Of a DNA stretch of 64,000 bases, positions 35,601-47,300 are shown in pieces (positions within the stretch are counted from its first letter, which is position 1; each line of letters starts with the position of its first letter). The DNA is from Diatrype stigma (Eukaryota > Ascomycota > Sordariomycetes > Xylariales > Diatrypaceae), in the NCBI GenBank assembly GCA_022225965.2, contig JAKJXP020000003.1:124001-188000 (forward strand), in the 5' to 3' direction. A program made the translations under genes and the position numbers. Below the pieces are notes generated by a model. It saw only the letters and a list, made by a program, of their open reading frames with translations, made no database searches and had not been told where the DNA came from.

Positions 35601-36536
35601 AGCGATGATGCAACGCCTGATGCTAAGACGAATGGCAAGAGTAACGGGACGATGGATAAGAGCAACGAATCGAAGAACAAGAGCAACGAATCGAAGGACA
35701 AGAGCATTGAAACAAGCGGCAAGAGCATTGAAATGAATGGCAAGAGTAATGGAACGAGCAGCAAGAGTAATGGTCAGGTTGCAGTGACTCCAAATGGTCA
35801 CAAGCGAGAGGTAGATCAGTCAAAAGATCATTGATGATTTTTTTCGACAGATACTGATCTCTCGCTGCAGGGTTCAAGGCTGAATCCCAGTGCACCGGAG
35901 TTTACACCTCGTTCTCGCTCTGTTATGACGCCGAAACCGAAACCGACCTCAACGACCCAATCGCCCTTGAAAAGAGACTGGGCTGAAGACATGGACATTG
36001 AAGCATCATCGTCGCCACGCAAGCTTGTGATCGTGAACGGTAGCAATAAGGCAATGGAGGCGAAGGGTCGGCCTCACCCAGTACCCGTCCGCGTGCCTGA
36101 TCGGCCGGTGCAACCTACCAGCTCCAAGGCTTCGCCTGATCTTTCGCCTATCCCCGACCTCCCGGAACGCAAAACACGTCGCAACACCACGCAGTCCGTC
36201 TCTTGTCCTGATCCTCCAGCCTGTTTTCAGGATAGCCCACGCGCGACTAGCCAACCGATGCCACCAACCGTTACGAGAACCCAGTCCCCTGCGGCAATCA
36301 CGCAAGCAAAAGTCGAAGAATCAAAGCAAACTCAGCCAGCCGCACAGCCACGGTCCCCGCCACGCTCCCCATCTCGAAGCAATAGAGGCGGTAGCCGAGG
36401 CAGAGGTTTCCGCGGTCGATATCGTGGACGTGGCCGAGGCAATTCCTCAAGACCCCGAACCGTCGCCCAGCAAGGCGGCACCAATGCTAGTCCTATTGCA
36501 TCTTCTCAGCGTCACCCAGGTGCATCTGCGAAGTGA
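32628..36536 (+). CDS. hmt1: HMT1-like vacuolar ABC half-transporter with PAM2 and RGG tail
   Basis: Six exons: 32628-34000, 34103-34750, 34821-35012, 35067-35237, 35372-35810 and 35871-36536; 1162 residues. An N-terminal five-helix extension and a six-helix ABC core precede one nucleotide-binding domain. This has Walker [10 protein letters not shown] (636-644), signature LSGGE (740-744), Walker B LLDE (762-765) and H-loop AHRLS (795-799). This is the ABCB6/HMT1 plan for moving metal-thiol complexes into the vacuole. After the core comes a Ser/Lys/Asn repeat linker. The last exon then adds [12 protein letters not shown] (943-954), which fits the PAM2 consensus for binding the MLLE domain of poly(A)-binding protein, and an RGG/RGR stretch near 1112-1135. 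Both are unexpected on a membrane transporter. If intron 5 is retained, translation stops at 35834 and the tail is lost. The symbol reflects family resemblance only. Confidence 0.88.
35633..35775 (+). repeat. Degenerate 21-bp-type coding repeat in the transporter linker
   Basis: The linker encodes about seven near-repeats of the type GKSNG, DKSNES, NKSNES, DKSIET, GKSIEM. The DNA word AAGAGCA or AAGAGTA recurs about every 21 bases, so the array can expand or contract in frame. Confidence 0.75.
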
Positions 36537-37549
36537 TTTTATCCTCGGGACGATTGAGATGGTGGCTTTCTTCTTTTTCTGCATGAGATGGCATGGTCAC
36601 AGTATTTCCTAAGCACATTTTCCAACGCATTTTACTTCACTATCCATTTTTAGGGGGTGCTTTTACTACTCATTTTCGTGCATAGCGGACCGCTATATGC
36701 ATTGCATTGAATTTTCTTATCTTTTCTTACCCACCTAGGCGTTGTGATGGCATCAGAGGTAGGAGATGGGGAAATGGTTAACAAAAAACGCGCCATATAT
36801 CTTTATGTGTGAGGATTATTGGGGCGTTGGGGCAACGAAAGGCGACGGATGATATGGGAGAGTTAACTGGCACAGTATGCATCTCGTTTTCTGGGAACTT
36901 TTTGGAGGTTCGGTTATTGCGATTCACTTACATTGGAAGGGGAATGGCTAGGTGTGCAAAATTCCCGAAGTGGTAGGCAAGTCACCATAGGAATAGAAGG
37001 GGGATGGATATTGTTTCTGGTGGACGTGGTATTCAAGAAAAAAACATGAGGGTTTGCCAGCTTAAGAGAGGTTAAGAGGACGGGAAAGAAAACGAGGGCT
37101 ACCGCATAAAATATGATTTTCTTTATTATCCGAGCATCGTAATTCGTGACTTCAACTGGCAGCTAATCCATCTACACCATAACATGTACCCCGTCCGGGA
37201 AGTAACACGTAATGTACCTGACGCCCACAACGTGTATGTCAGATTGCCCCTTTTGTGTTGTCCCTGTTCCAGCTACCTGCCCGGATACTCTCATTACGCC
37301 AGCTCATGCGGGAGAAGCGATTCTACCCCGGCTACATCAAGAAAGTAAGCAAGCTGCTCGTTCATAGGGTTCTGTCTGTCCGTTCACTACCTAGGTATGT
37401 TTTTTGCCAGCCTGCCTGCTTGCCAGCTGTCCCCCACCCCCATTGCCCCTTGCATGTCTGCACCAAGACAAAGTGCGAAGAATGGGAAGTCCGCTCATGT
37501 ACCATAGACAGGAGTGGAAGGATTCAGACGCTTTCTCTCTTCTCTTTTT
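36537..37549. other. Intergenic between convergent genes
   Basis: About 1 kb of shared 3' flank of the ABC transporter and Sgt2 genes. No gene seen; the nearby plus-strand frames mirror the GC-rich Sgt2 gene. Confidence 0.6.
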
Positions 37550-38886
37550 CTACTGGCCGTTACCACCCGCTCCCCGGCCGGCCCCGGCCCCGGCCCCAGC
37601 TCCAGCCCCAGCCCCGCCACCGCCGCGACCACCCATCATGTTCTGGGCCATCTCGGCGATGCTGGGGTCGCTCATGAGGCTGCCGAGGTCGGGCATGCCG
37701 CCTCCGCCGCTGAACTGGCTGGCCATCTCGCGCAGGCGCGGGTTGCTCATCAGGTTGCTCATCATGTCCGGGTTGGACATCAGGCTCTGCGCCATGTTGG
37801 CGAACATCGGGTTGCTCATGATCGAGCTCAGATCCGGCATGCCGCCACCGCCACCCGCACCACCCGCGCCTCCTCCTCCGCCTAGCAAGCTAGCCAGCCC
37901 GGCCATGGGATCGGCGGACCGGGCCCCGGGGCTCGTGGACCGCGCGGCGTCGGCGGCCGCGGCCGCGGTGGGGCCCGCGGCGGCCTCGGCCTCGAGCTCC
38001 TCGACGCGCCGCCGCGCCGTCTCGTAGCCCTTGCGCATGGCGTCGGAGCCGCCGCTGCCCTCGTGGTCGATGCCGGCCTTGTAGGCGGCCATGGCGCCCT
38101 TGGCGTCGCCGAGGGCGAAGCGCGCGAGGCCGAGCCGCGACCACGCCTTGGTGTAGCCCGGGTCGACGGCCACGGCCGCCTCGGCGTCCGCCCGCGCGCT
38201 CTCGTGGTCCCGCGACGCGCTGTGCGCCGCCGCCCGGTTCGACAGGTAGATGGCGTTGCCCGGCCACAGCGCCAGCGCCGACGTGTAGTGCGCGATCGCG
38301 CCCGCGTAGTCCTTGGACGCCATCGCCCGGTTGCCCTGCGACTTCAGGTCCTCGGCGCGCTTCTTGTCTTCGTCGGAGGGTGGGGCGCTGGAGGGGGGGT
38401 TCGAGGCGGATGCGGATGCGGAGGCACCCTTGGCGGCGGCAGAGGAGGAGGACGACTTGAGCTTCTCGTACACGCCGTAGATCTGCAGCAGGTTCTGGGA
38501 CCCGACGGCCTCGGCCAGGGCGGCCTTGTCGGCCGGGTCGACCCCGAACGACTCGGCGATGCAGTTTACGGCTACGTCGATGCTCTCCCGGTCGTCGGCG
38601 GCGAGGGTGCCGTCCGAGGCGCTCGTCGTCAGGAAGTCGCAGATGGCGAGCGCGAGGCGCTGCTTCGAATTCGTCGTTGCCTGTTGTTATAATTGCATGT
38701 TAGTCCTGATATTATAGAGGCAATATTGTATCTGCCATAGCAAGGGTAATGGTAGGAGTAATAGCAGGTTGTAGTGGGTAGTGCCGAGCATGGAGGGGAA
38801 AAGAAGTCATAAAAGGCTCTGATCCTCTGAAAAGTCTTTTCATGATCAACTTCAAAGGTGGAACGGAAGGTTTGCTTGCTTACCAT
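37550..38886 (-). CDS. sgt2: Sgt2/SGTA-type TPR co-chaperone
   Basis: Two exons, 38886-38884 (only the ATG) and 38680-37550, across a 203-nt intron; 377 residues, close to other Sgt2 proteins. The N-terminus (KQRLALAICDFL to QNLLQIYGVYEKL) is the homodimerisation domain that binds Get4/Get5. Three TPR repeats follow (about 110-215: RAEDLKSQGNRAMASKDY, then AIYLSNRAAAHS and KAWSRLGLARFALGD), with Asn/Arg residues of a carboxylate clamp for Hsp70/Hsp90 tails. The C-terminus has Met/Asn-Pro segments (MSNPMFANMAQ, MSNPDMM, MSNPRLREM) that hold hydrophobic tail anchors, and a Gly/Ala-rich end in place of the usual Gln-rich one. It acts in the cytosol in tail-anchored protein targeting. It is very GC-rich compared with its neighbours. 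Confidence 0.92.
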
Positions 38887-41338
38887 GCTTGCTGGCTCTT
38901 TCTTTCTCACGCAAATTTCTGTATCGGCGATGTCAATGGAGTGGTCGATGGGTCGAATGGAATGAGGTTAAGTTAAGTATATTGTTTGTCCGGTGAAGTA
39001 GTAGTAGAATGGTGATCAGGGTGGTATGCGAGAGGGAGAGAAGACGTCTAGAGGGAAGGCGATGGAATCTTGCCGTCGTCAGAGATAACCTTGATAACGT
39101 TGATAATAACGTTGTTGTGAACGGGGCGTTGTGAACGTCCAGTTTGGTTTAGTTCAGTGCTTGGAGGTAGGAGGTGGGTGTGGTGAGGACGATGTGAAGG
39201 CGGGGCAGATCAACATACCTTTCCGGGCTGGCTGGGCTAGCAGGCTGCACAGTGGAAGCCGGGTCTGGACTCAAGACCCCTCTGCCCCCCTTCAGCCCCC
39301 CATTCCCATTGACTTCGTATGTACATACAACTTCGCCGCGTTCAGTCCGCCCCAGTTAATTTTCCTCTAGTTGCTCTCCCTTGGGCGCGGAGGAGGTTCA
39401 GATTTGCTCTGGATTTCAGCCTAACCGGTGTCTGGTTGGTCAGTTGCCGGGAATGTTGACCCACATTCCCAATATAGCGTTCATTAACCCCGCGATACAT
39501 TAACAACTACATACTCCTATGTAGCTTGCCTTGCTACCCCTTACATACTCTACATGGTTACTTACAAGTTACGTATAGTTATGCTTTCAGGTAGGCGGTG
39601 TGACGGTCTTATAGAGTTATAGTTGCAGAATTTCAACGGCTACAGCAATAATATCATAGATTGGATGTAATACAGGTGTGCTGGAAATCACCTGTAGGAA
39701 AGAAGGGAAAGAAGGAGTGAAATCGGTATGTCTAGATGTACAGAATGCAGCTGTGAAGCTGAGCGTGAAAGCTCCCCTATACTACGTAGTAGTATACTGG
39801 TGTGAATAGGATGACCAAGGCATACTATCCATCCAACAGAATGCTTGTTGGGACTCTAGATGTGGTTTCTCCCATTCTATCAATATCAGGGCTGCGTAGA
39901 GTATGGAAGGGGCTGTTGCCGGTGTTGCTTTATACCGATGGGAGAAGATCCTCCTTGACGACCACTATTCCAATCCTGCCCAACACCGCACTCGGTTGTC
40001 GTGCTTGCCTCGCCCACTGAGAGTCTTGAAGGGTGTACGTATGTAGGTACGGACGGTATCCAGGATGTCAAGGGTATCAAACCGAAGCCGCCATCCACGC
40101 AATGTCTGTTAGGGCCCTCTTAATCGACCTTCGCTGCTCCGTATGGCTTCAACGAGAAGGATCTCTCCGTTGGCACATTCTTTGTATTTCGATTGCCTTG
40201 TCTACATCACCGTTGTTAGTTGGTGACTATTTCAATTCAATGGAGATACCATATTTACCTTATTGGAATTGGTGCTGTCGGCGTTCTTGTAGGCGATCGT
40301 TCTTGTAAGTGATCGTTGCGCGACTGTATCTTTCAGATAGCCTGTTGGTCCGACCCCCACGACAGTCAGAGTTGGGGACCGGGGTCCCTCCCACGACAGT
40401 CAGAGTTGGGGACCGAAGTCCCCCCCACGACAGTCAGAGTTGGGGACCGGAGTCCCTCCCACGACAGTCAGAGTTGGGGTCGGAGGTGGTGAAGATGGTG
40501 GAAAGAAGAAGGTGGCACGAAACCTAGTGATCACTGTTCAAGTAGACAGTAGGTTTTCTAAAGGATCCGAATGCTCAGTTGACAGGTAAAGAGAAAAAAA
40601 AGGAAGGAAGGAAACAGGCGTTTCCCAGCTTGCTTAAATAGTAAATGCAGTACGGAGTTCCTAAGGCATTCTATTGCAGGTGTAAATCAGAACGCAGCTG
40701 CAGGAAAAAAAGAAAAAAATGATGTAGATTCAAGGAATCTAAGCAGGTGGAGAGCTAGAAGGCGGTTGCTTAGGTGTGGGTAGTGCATAGTACTGTTGCA
40801 AGCTACCTATTAGGTACCTATTTTTTCAGCTTATCTAAGGCATTCACTTTCCGTTCCTCCAGCCTATCCATTGGACCCTCTAAGTACCTAGGTGTTACTG
40901 TAGTAACCTGGAGGATAAGATAAGGGGTTAGGGGTTCCGGGCTGTGGAACAGGATTCCCTTGCAATCGTAGGTATTTGTATATAAGGTTATGGCACTCGC
41001 TCATCGCAGCTTTCCTTTCCTTCCATCTTTCCCTAGGTTGTTATTGTACGGTATTCCTCAGTGTATAACAAGTTCTGAGTCATCTTCCTGGCACTGGTCA
41101 GATATGCCCAAATATCCCGTTCATTTTGATTGCTATGATATTACCTGTTGGAATACATTTATCCTATGCGGACTAGCCGTGATAGTATCTGAAGGGGAAA
41201 AACCGCATCACACATGACGCATTCATTGCGTGGTTTGAAGAGAGATGACATAGTAACGAAAATGGCAAAAATGAACCTCGTGCTCCTCCACCACCTTGAC
41301 ATTATAACGGCTCGTCACCCATCTACCTACCCAAATAC
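38887..41338. other. Intergenic between Sgt2 and the PKS
   Basis: About 2.4 kb: Sgt2 promoter at the left, PKS 3' flank at the right. Apart from the 34-bp tandem repeat at 40357-40480, I see no gene. Confidence 0.55.
40357..40480. repeat. 34-bp tandem repeat, four copies
   Basis: Units start at 40357, 40391, 40425 and 40459, exactly 34 bases apart. Each opens CCACGACAGTCAGAG followed by TTGGGG. The rest of the unit (ACCGGGGTCCCTC and similar) varies at a few positions, and the last unit is cut short. With no spacer between copies this is a minisatellite, not a CRISPR. Confidence 0.95.
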
Positions 41339-44300
41339 TTACGCGCCGTTTTTTACCTGAACCGGGATCGTGCTCAATTTCACAGCCAGCTCAGCGACGG
41401 CCGTGATAGTTCTGCCGCCCATGATTTCGAAGTTCGGTACGTCGGCCGCGAACTCCCTCATGAGCAGGTTCCGCAGCTCCACCGCGACTAGAGAGTCGAC
41501 GCCGAATGCATGCAGCGGCTGATCCGCGTCCACGTCTTCAGGTTTTACCGACAGCGTTCGCGCCAGTCTCATCACCAATAACTCAACGACCACCCTCGTC
41601 CGTTGTTCGGCCGACTCGGCCTGTCTGAACAATGAGGCGAAGTTGATGGTATTTGTCGCACTGGAGGCGGCAGTCAAGGTGCCACGTAGGCGGCTAAAGT
41701 GCCCAAAGAGCGGCCGCTGCATTACCTCCTCAGGCTCTAGGCCGCGGTAGAGGATGTCGACGGGGGTGACGAGGCCCATCATGATTTGGCCCCGCATGCC
41801 TCCAGTGATGTTGCTGTCCGATGGGCAGCAACACATATCTAGAAGTGCCAGGAGTTCCTCTTCTTCTATCTGGCCGAGACTTTGCGACACCTCGACCTTC
41901 TTGTAGAGCTCCCCACTCTCGGCGATGATGCCGATTGTGCGCATCAGGCCTAGATCGATAGATGCCGCCCGCTGACCATTGCGATTGCGATATCGAGCCA
42001 GGGAGTCCTGGAACGTGCATCCGGCTGCATAATTGGACTGCCCCGGGTTTCCGATAACACCGGCAATGGAGGAGAGAAGGACGAAGAAATCAAGTTCTTT
42101 CGGGAGGAGAGCGTGAAGGTTCCAGGAGGAATCCACCTTGGAGCGAATGGTGCGCTCCCACTGCGCGTGCGTCATGTTCTCGAAAATGGAGTCCTGGAGG
42201 ACCATTGCTGCGTTTATGCATCCCCGAATGGGCGGCATCGCTCTGGTGCTATCTTCAATAACATGCAAGAGTGAATCCCTAGACGACACGTCGCACTTGG
42301 GGGCAACGACTTTGATGCCTTGTTTGACAAGCTCGTCCACGACTTCGACTGCTGCTCGGGACGCGACACCCGACCTCGAAGGTACTATCAGATTCTTTGC
42401 GCCTTTACTAGCCATCCACTTCAGCATTGACCGCCCAATACCTCCGAGGCCACCGGCAATAAGATATGTGGCTTCACTATCGAAAGACCAGTTTCGGTGG
42501 TTGATCAGGTGCTTCTGGATGGTGTTAGCTACAACTCAACATGTTCGTTTGTGACACTTACTTTGACCTTAGTAGAACGGTCAACTTTGATGATAATACG
42601 GCCTGTATTCTTTCCACTCTGGAGATATCGAAATGCATCCTGCACTTCATCCAAGCCGTACAGATGCAAGGGTTTCGGACAATAGATGCTTCCATCCTTA
42701 ATAAGTTCCACAACCTTGTGCAACAACCTCCGCCCAAGGCCTTTATTGTACAGAGACACGTGGTGAAGATCGACCGCGGAGAACGTAACGTTGCGGGCGA
42801 AGCCTGCCATGGGTAAAGATGCGTTCGCGTTGATGTCCGCCTTCCCGATCTCGATGAATCTCCCGTAAGCGGCGATGCACTCCCACGAAGCCCGTAGCCC
42901 CTCGCCTACCAGCGAGTTCAGCACTATGTCCACACCGTAGCCGCCAGTTACACGCATGATCCCCTTTGCGAAATCTGTGTTCCGGCTATAGAAGATGTGG
43001 TCCTCAGGAATCCCGTATTTCTCGATAAGAAGTTTCTTCTTGTGGTCGTACCCGACGGTTGCGAAGACTTCTGCTCCGAGCATCTGCGCAACCTGGATCG
43101 CCACTTGCCCGGTTCCCCCCGACGCTGCGTGGATGAGGACCTTTTCGCCCTTCTGCAGACGGGCGATGTCGACTAAGGAGTACCATGCCGTAAGCCCGGG
43201 ATATATCGTAGCACAGGCTTCGTCAAAGGACAGAGAGTCCGGGATCTTGAACATCGAATCTTCTTCCCCGCGCGGGTACATACGCATACAACCAACTATA
43301 GCTGTGCAAACTCGGTCACCTGGCCGCAGTTTACATTGAGACCCTGCCCTTGTCACAATACCCGTGCAGTCGGACCCAAGGCCGTCTTCATCCAACCGGC
43401 CAAGGGCAAGGAATATGTCGCGGAAGTTCACACCCCAAGCCTTGGCTTCGATTTCAACATCATGGGGGCCTAAAGGGGTATTGTGGTCGTAGTCTTCAAC
43501 GAATCTCATCGTGTCCATCAAGCCGCGACTCCCTATATCGAGCTTTAACGGCGGGCCCACGGCCCAAGGCTCAATTCGGACCTGCGGAACGATCGATGAA
43601 TTGAGATCTTTATTCATCGCGACTTCTTCCACCATTCTGCCCGTCAAAGTGAGCCCGTCTCGGACAACATACTCCACCTCAGGTGACTGGGCTCTGAAAG
43701 TCAAGGCAAAGACTTTCGCAATTTGCGCAATCTCGTTGGACATATCTCGTGTATCCTCCAGTGACAACGAGACTATGCGCTTGTTGTTGAACTCAGACCG
43801 GAGCGCGCGAAGAAACCCGTCTTTCAGACCGTGGTACGGATGCGGATGGGATGTCCTTCCCGACCTCGTAGCTGTGTCTGAGGAGGTGACCCAGAGGAGA
43901 CCTTTTGACAGCTGGACGCAGCTTTGGATGCACTTAAAAGCAGGCTCCGAAAGTTGAGCCAACATTGAGCGTCCCATGTCGGTGAGGAACACAATACAGT
44001 CGACGGTTCTTTGTTTCGTATGTACCAGTTGTGAGAAGGGGATGACCTGCGGTTGGTATTCCGAGGAATTGAAATGCACATCCACCAACGCTGACGCTAC
44101 ATCACTTTGATAGTTGTTCCCATCGTCCACCACGACCAAAACATTAAATTTTTCTGTTGATACAGGCATTGCATGCTCAACAGAGGAAGCAATGATACTG
44201 TAATAGTGTGCCGCGTCGTCTTGATAATCCCGAATGGCCAAGTCGTTCCCCGTAAAGCCGTTATCCCTCAGTAACACATCCCACTTGGATTCTGTGATCG

Positions 44301-47300
44301 TCGGGCCCCGGGCCCGGAATTTCTCCTCGCTGCGCCACCAACCTGGCAGAACGCCAAAGCTAAAGCCCATAACGAAACAGCTTGGAGCAGTGGTTTCGTG
44401 GAAAATGAGGTGACCGCCCGGCTTCAACACTTGGCGCAAATTTCGGAGAGTAGCAGCCAAGTTCTTGGTGGCATGTAGCACGCTGCCCGCGAGAACCACA
44501 TCGTACGTCTCCCGCTCGTAGCCCTGAGAAGTGACATCCTCTTCAAGGTCTAACGTCCTGAACTTCATGCGTTCTTGGTGGCTCGCGAATCTCTCTCTCG
44601 CTTTTTCGAAGAAGGCAGGCGATACATCAGTGTATGCGTATTCGGCAAATGCAATGCCTCCTGTGCGACCTTCTATGCCTTGAAGTGTGGAAAGCACATG
44701 GCTAGTCAAGCTACCCGTACCGGCGCCGACCTCGAGTATTTTCTGGCCTGGAGTTTGGTGGGACAACAGCTGGAAGTACGTGACCATCCTTTGATCGTAC
44801 ATGCGGCTAATTGATTCGGCATAGTATTCCTGGGCAAGGTTCGTAGAAAATATTAGGTCAAGCACATTGGTTTCTCCGCGAACGATCGACTGGATGTTAC
44901 GGGCAATTTCAATGACCATCTTGCAGGACGGCCTTGATCGGCACAAATCTTCCAGTTCCTCGTGGAGCGCCTCTTCTCTGATCTCTTCTTTGGTCTGACC
45001 AGGAAATTGTCTAAGTTGGTCTCCCATCCATGAGACATACTTTCTGATGTGCGGTGTTGCCTTCGTGTCATTTATTTCCAGTAGCTCATGTATGCTGTGC
45101 TGTAAGACAGTACGCAGAGCCCTTTCCAATCTGCTGTGATGATCGATTACGACGGTTTCATCACTAGGAGACCAGTCCATCTCGCATATGCTTTGGATCT
45201 GGGCAGGGCTAAGTAGGGACAACTGTGGTTTCCAGTCGATGCTATGGAGAAACTTCCGTTCGCCGTTCCTGTTGAGTTCCTTGGTCCCAGCTGGCAACAT
45301 CTCCAGTCGCTTGACATGGCAGAGTAGAGACCCGTTGTCATTCAAAGCAGTGAAGGAAGAGTTGATACCACTCTCCCTTAGCTTGATTACCGAGGTCGTC
45401 AGCATTCGAACACAACTTGTTTGAGGATACTGCCAGCCTGTTGCTGATATCCAAGCGTCGTGGATCTTGTGTGGGATGATCGTCGGAAGAGCCTTTGACA
45501 TCCCGGATGACGGCGCCATGTAGCACACCTGACACAGTGCATCGAGCACCGTTGGATGCACAATGCCCCCGAACGCCTTCATCGGCGGCCCCACGTCAGC
45601 ACAAGCTATGCCGAGCTTGTCCCCGTCCCAGTAGACATCGTTGGCCAGGCGAAAAGCCTCGCCGTACTTCAGGCCTTGCTGATGATGCCACTTGTAGAAA
45701 TCTCGCTTGCTCACGCGGTTGATACATGCGCTCCTGGCATGTTCGTAGTCATCAGCCAGTTGCAGCTCCGTAGTGGTTTGGGTTACAGGGACATTGTCAA
45801 AGTCAGACTTCAAGTCATCTTCGTACTCGACGTGAATGACGGACTGGAAGTTGTTATGCCAGGATTTGTCAAGCTCGGTAAAAACTTCTACCTGAAATCG
45901 CTGCGACGTCTTTTCGTACGGTCTTTGAATCTTGCGTAGGTGTGTGATTAGTTCTGTTGTACCCCCGGGTCGGACAACAATAGGGCTCGTGAATGTAGCT
46001 TCCTCGATTTTATATCCTTTTATGACCTTGCTGTCGTTGCTTTCTTGTCTTATCGCCTCCAATGCTATCATGAGTGTCCCTGTTGCGGGGAACAATATGG
46101 TATCTCCGACGACATGATCTGCGATCCACGGCATCTCATCCACAGTCAGGGTCTTTCTCCATCGGGGCTCTAATGGATTCCAGTCCGTCACACGCAATCC
46201 AAGAAGAGTTGAGTTGACAGCCTCACGCAGCCGCCAGTCCCGGCTCAGTCGTGTCTCGTGCCAATATAGCTTAGAGTGATCAAATGGGTATTGTGGAGTG
46301 TCTACCAGAAATGGAGCAGGACATGTCGTGTTGTCCTGTTGATTCACCACAAGAAGAGACACTGGGTAACCATGAGTGAAAAGCCGACCGGTGGTGTCTA
46401 AAACAGTTTTCATAGGCGACTTGAATCGAGACAGAAGCGACGTGTATCGAAACCCCTTTCGGCTCATTACTTGGCTGAGGGTGTCAATTATAGGGCGACG
46501 CAGCGCCCCATGGGGCCCGACTTCGAGGTAATCGGATATGGACTTCAGGTCGTGAGCCTTAGGTGCGGCCACAGCGAGATAATGCAGTGCATCAGAGAAC
46601 CGCACCGGGGAAACTAGATTGTTTACCCAATACTGGCCTTTTGATACTATGCTTGTGGGGACCGTCTCGCCAGTGATAGATGACACCATTAGTATGTCGT
46701 TTCTTTCATTGTCTCCGTTTTCGAGATGGGCCAGACAATCAAGGTAATCAGCAGCAATCTGACGCATAGCATTCGAGTGGTAAGCCACTCCAGTGTTCAG
46801 CTTTTGAGCGAATATTCCATCGTCCTTTAGACATTCCTCGATTTTGTCGATGTCAGCTTCGTCTCCGGAAAGTGTCACATTGAAAGGACTGTTGATACAA
46901 GCTATGGAGACAGCTTTATTTGCGTCAACCCTTTTCAAAAGCTCGTCGACGTTAGCCTCAGGCACATTTACGGACATCATGGCACCCGGAGTTGATATTG
47001 ATTTAGCTAGATGTCCGATCAGTCTACCTCGGTGGTATACAACCTTGCAGGCGGATTCAAGCGAAAGTGCACCGACAGCATATGCCGCGGCGATTTCCCC
47101 GGAAGAATGCCCAAGGACAGCAGTTGGTGTGATATTGAAGCTCCTCAACAGCTCTATCAGAGCTATCTGGAGGGCGGTGCATAGGGGCTGGCTAAACTCA
47201 GGCTTGAGCATGGATTCCGGGCGATTGATTTCATCTTCCAAACTACAGTCAGTAGGCGTAGTCACTAGGGATATTTGGGGTGAATGGGATGGTTTCTTAC

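Noticed and set aside
37890..38692. Long open frames on both strands across the Sgt2 gene
   Set aside because: Very high GC suppresses stops in all frames. Only the minus-strand Sgt2 frame shows TPR repeats.
40309..40527. 72-codon open frame with repeated PPTTVRVGD-like phrases; also considered as a CRISPR
   Set aside because: The periodicity comes from the 34-bp tandem repeat. Copies are contiguous with no unique spacers, and the genome is eukaryotic.
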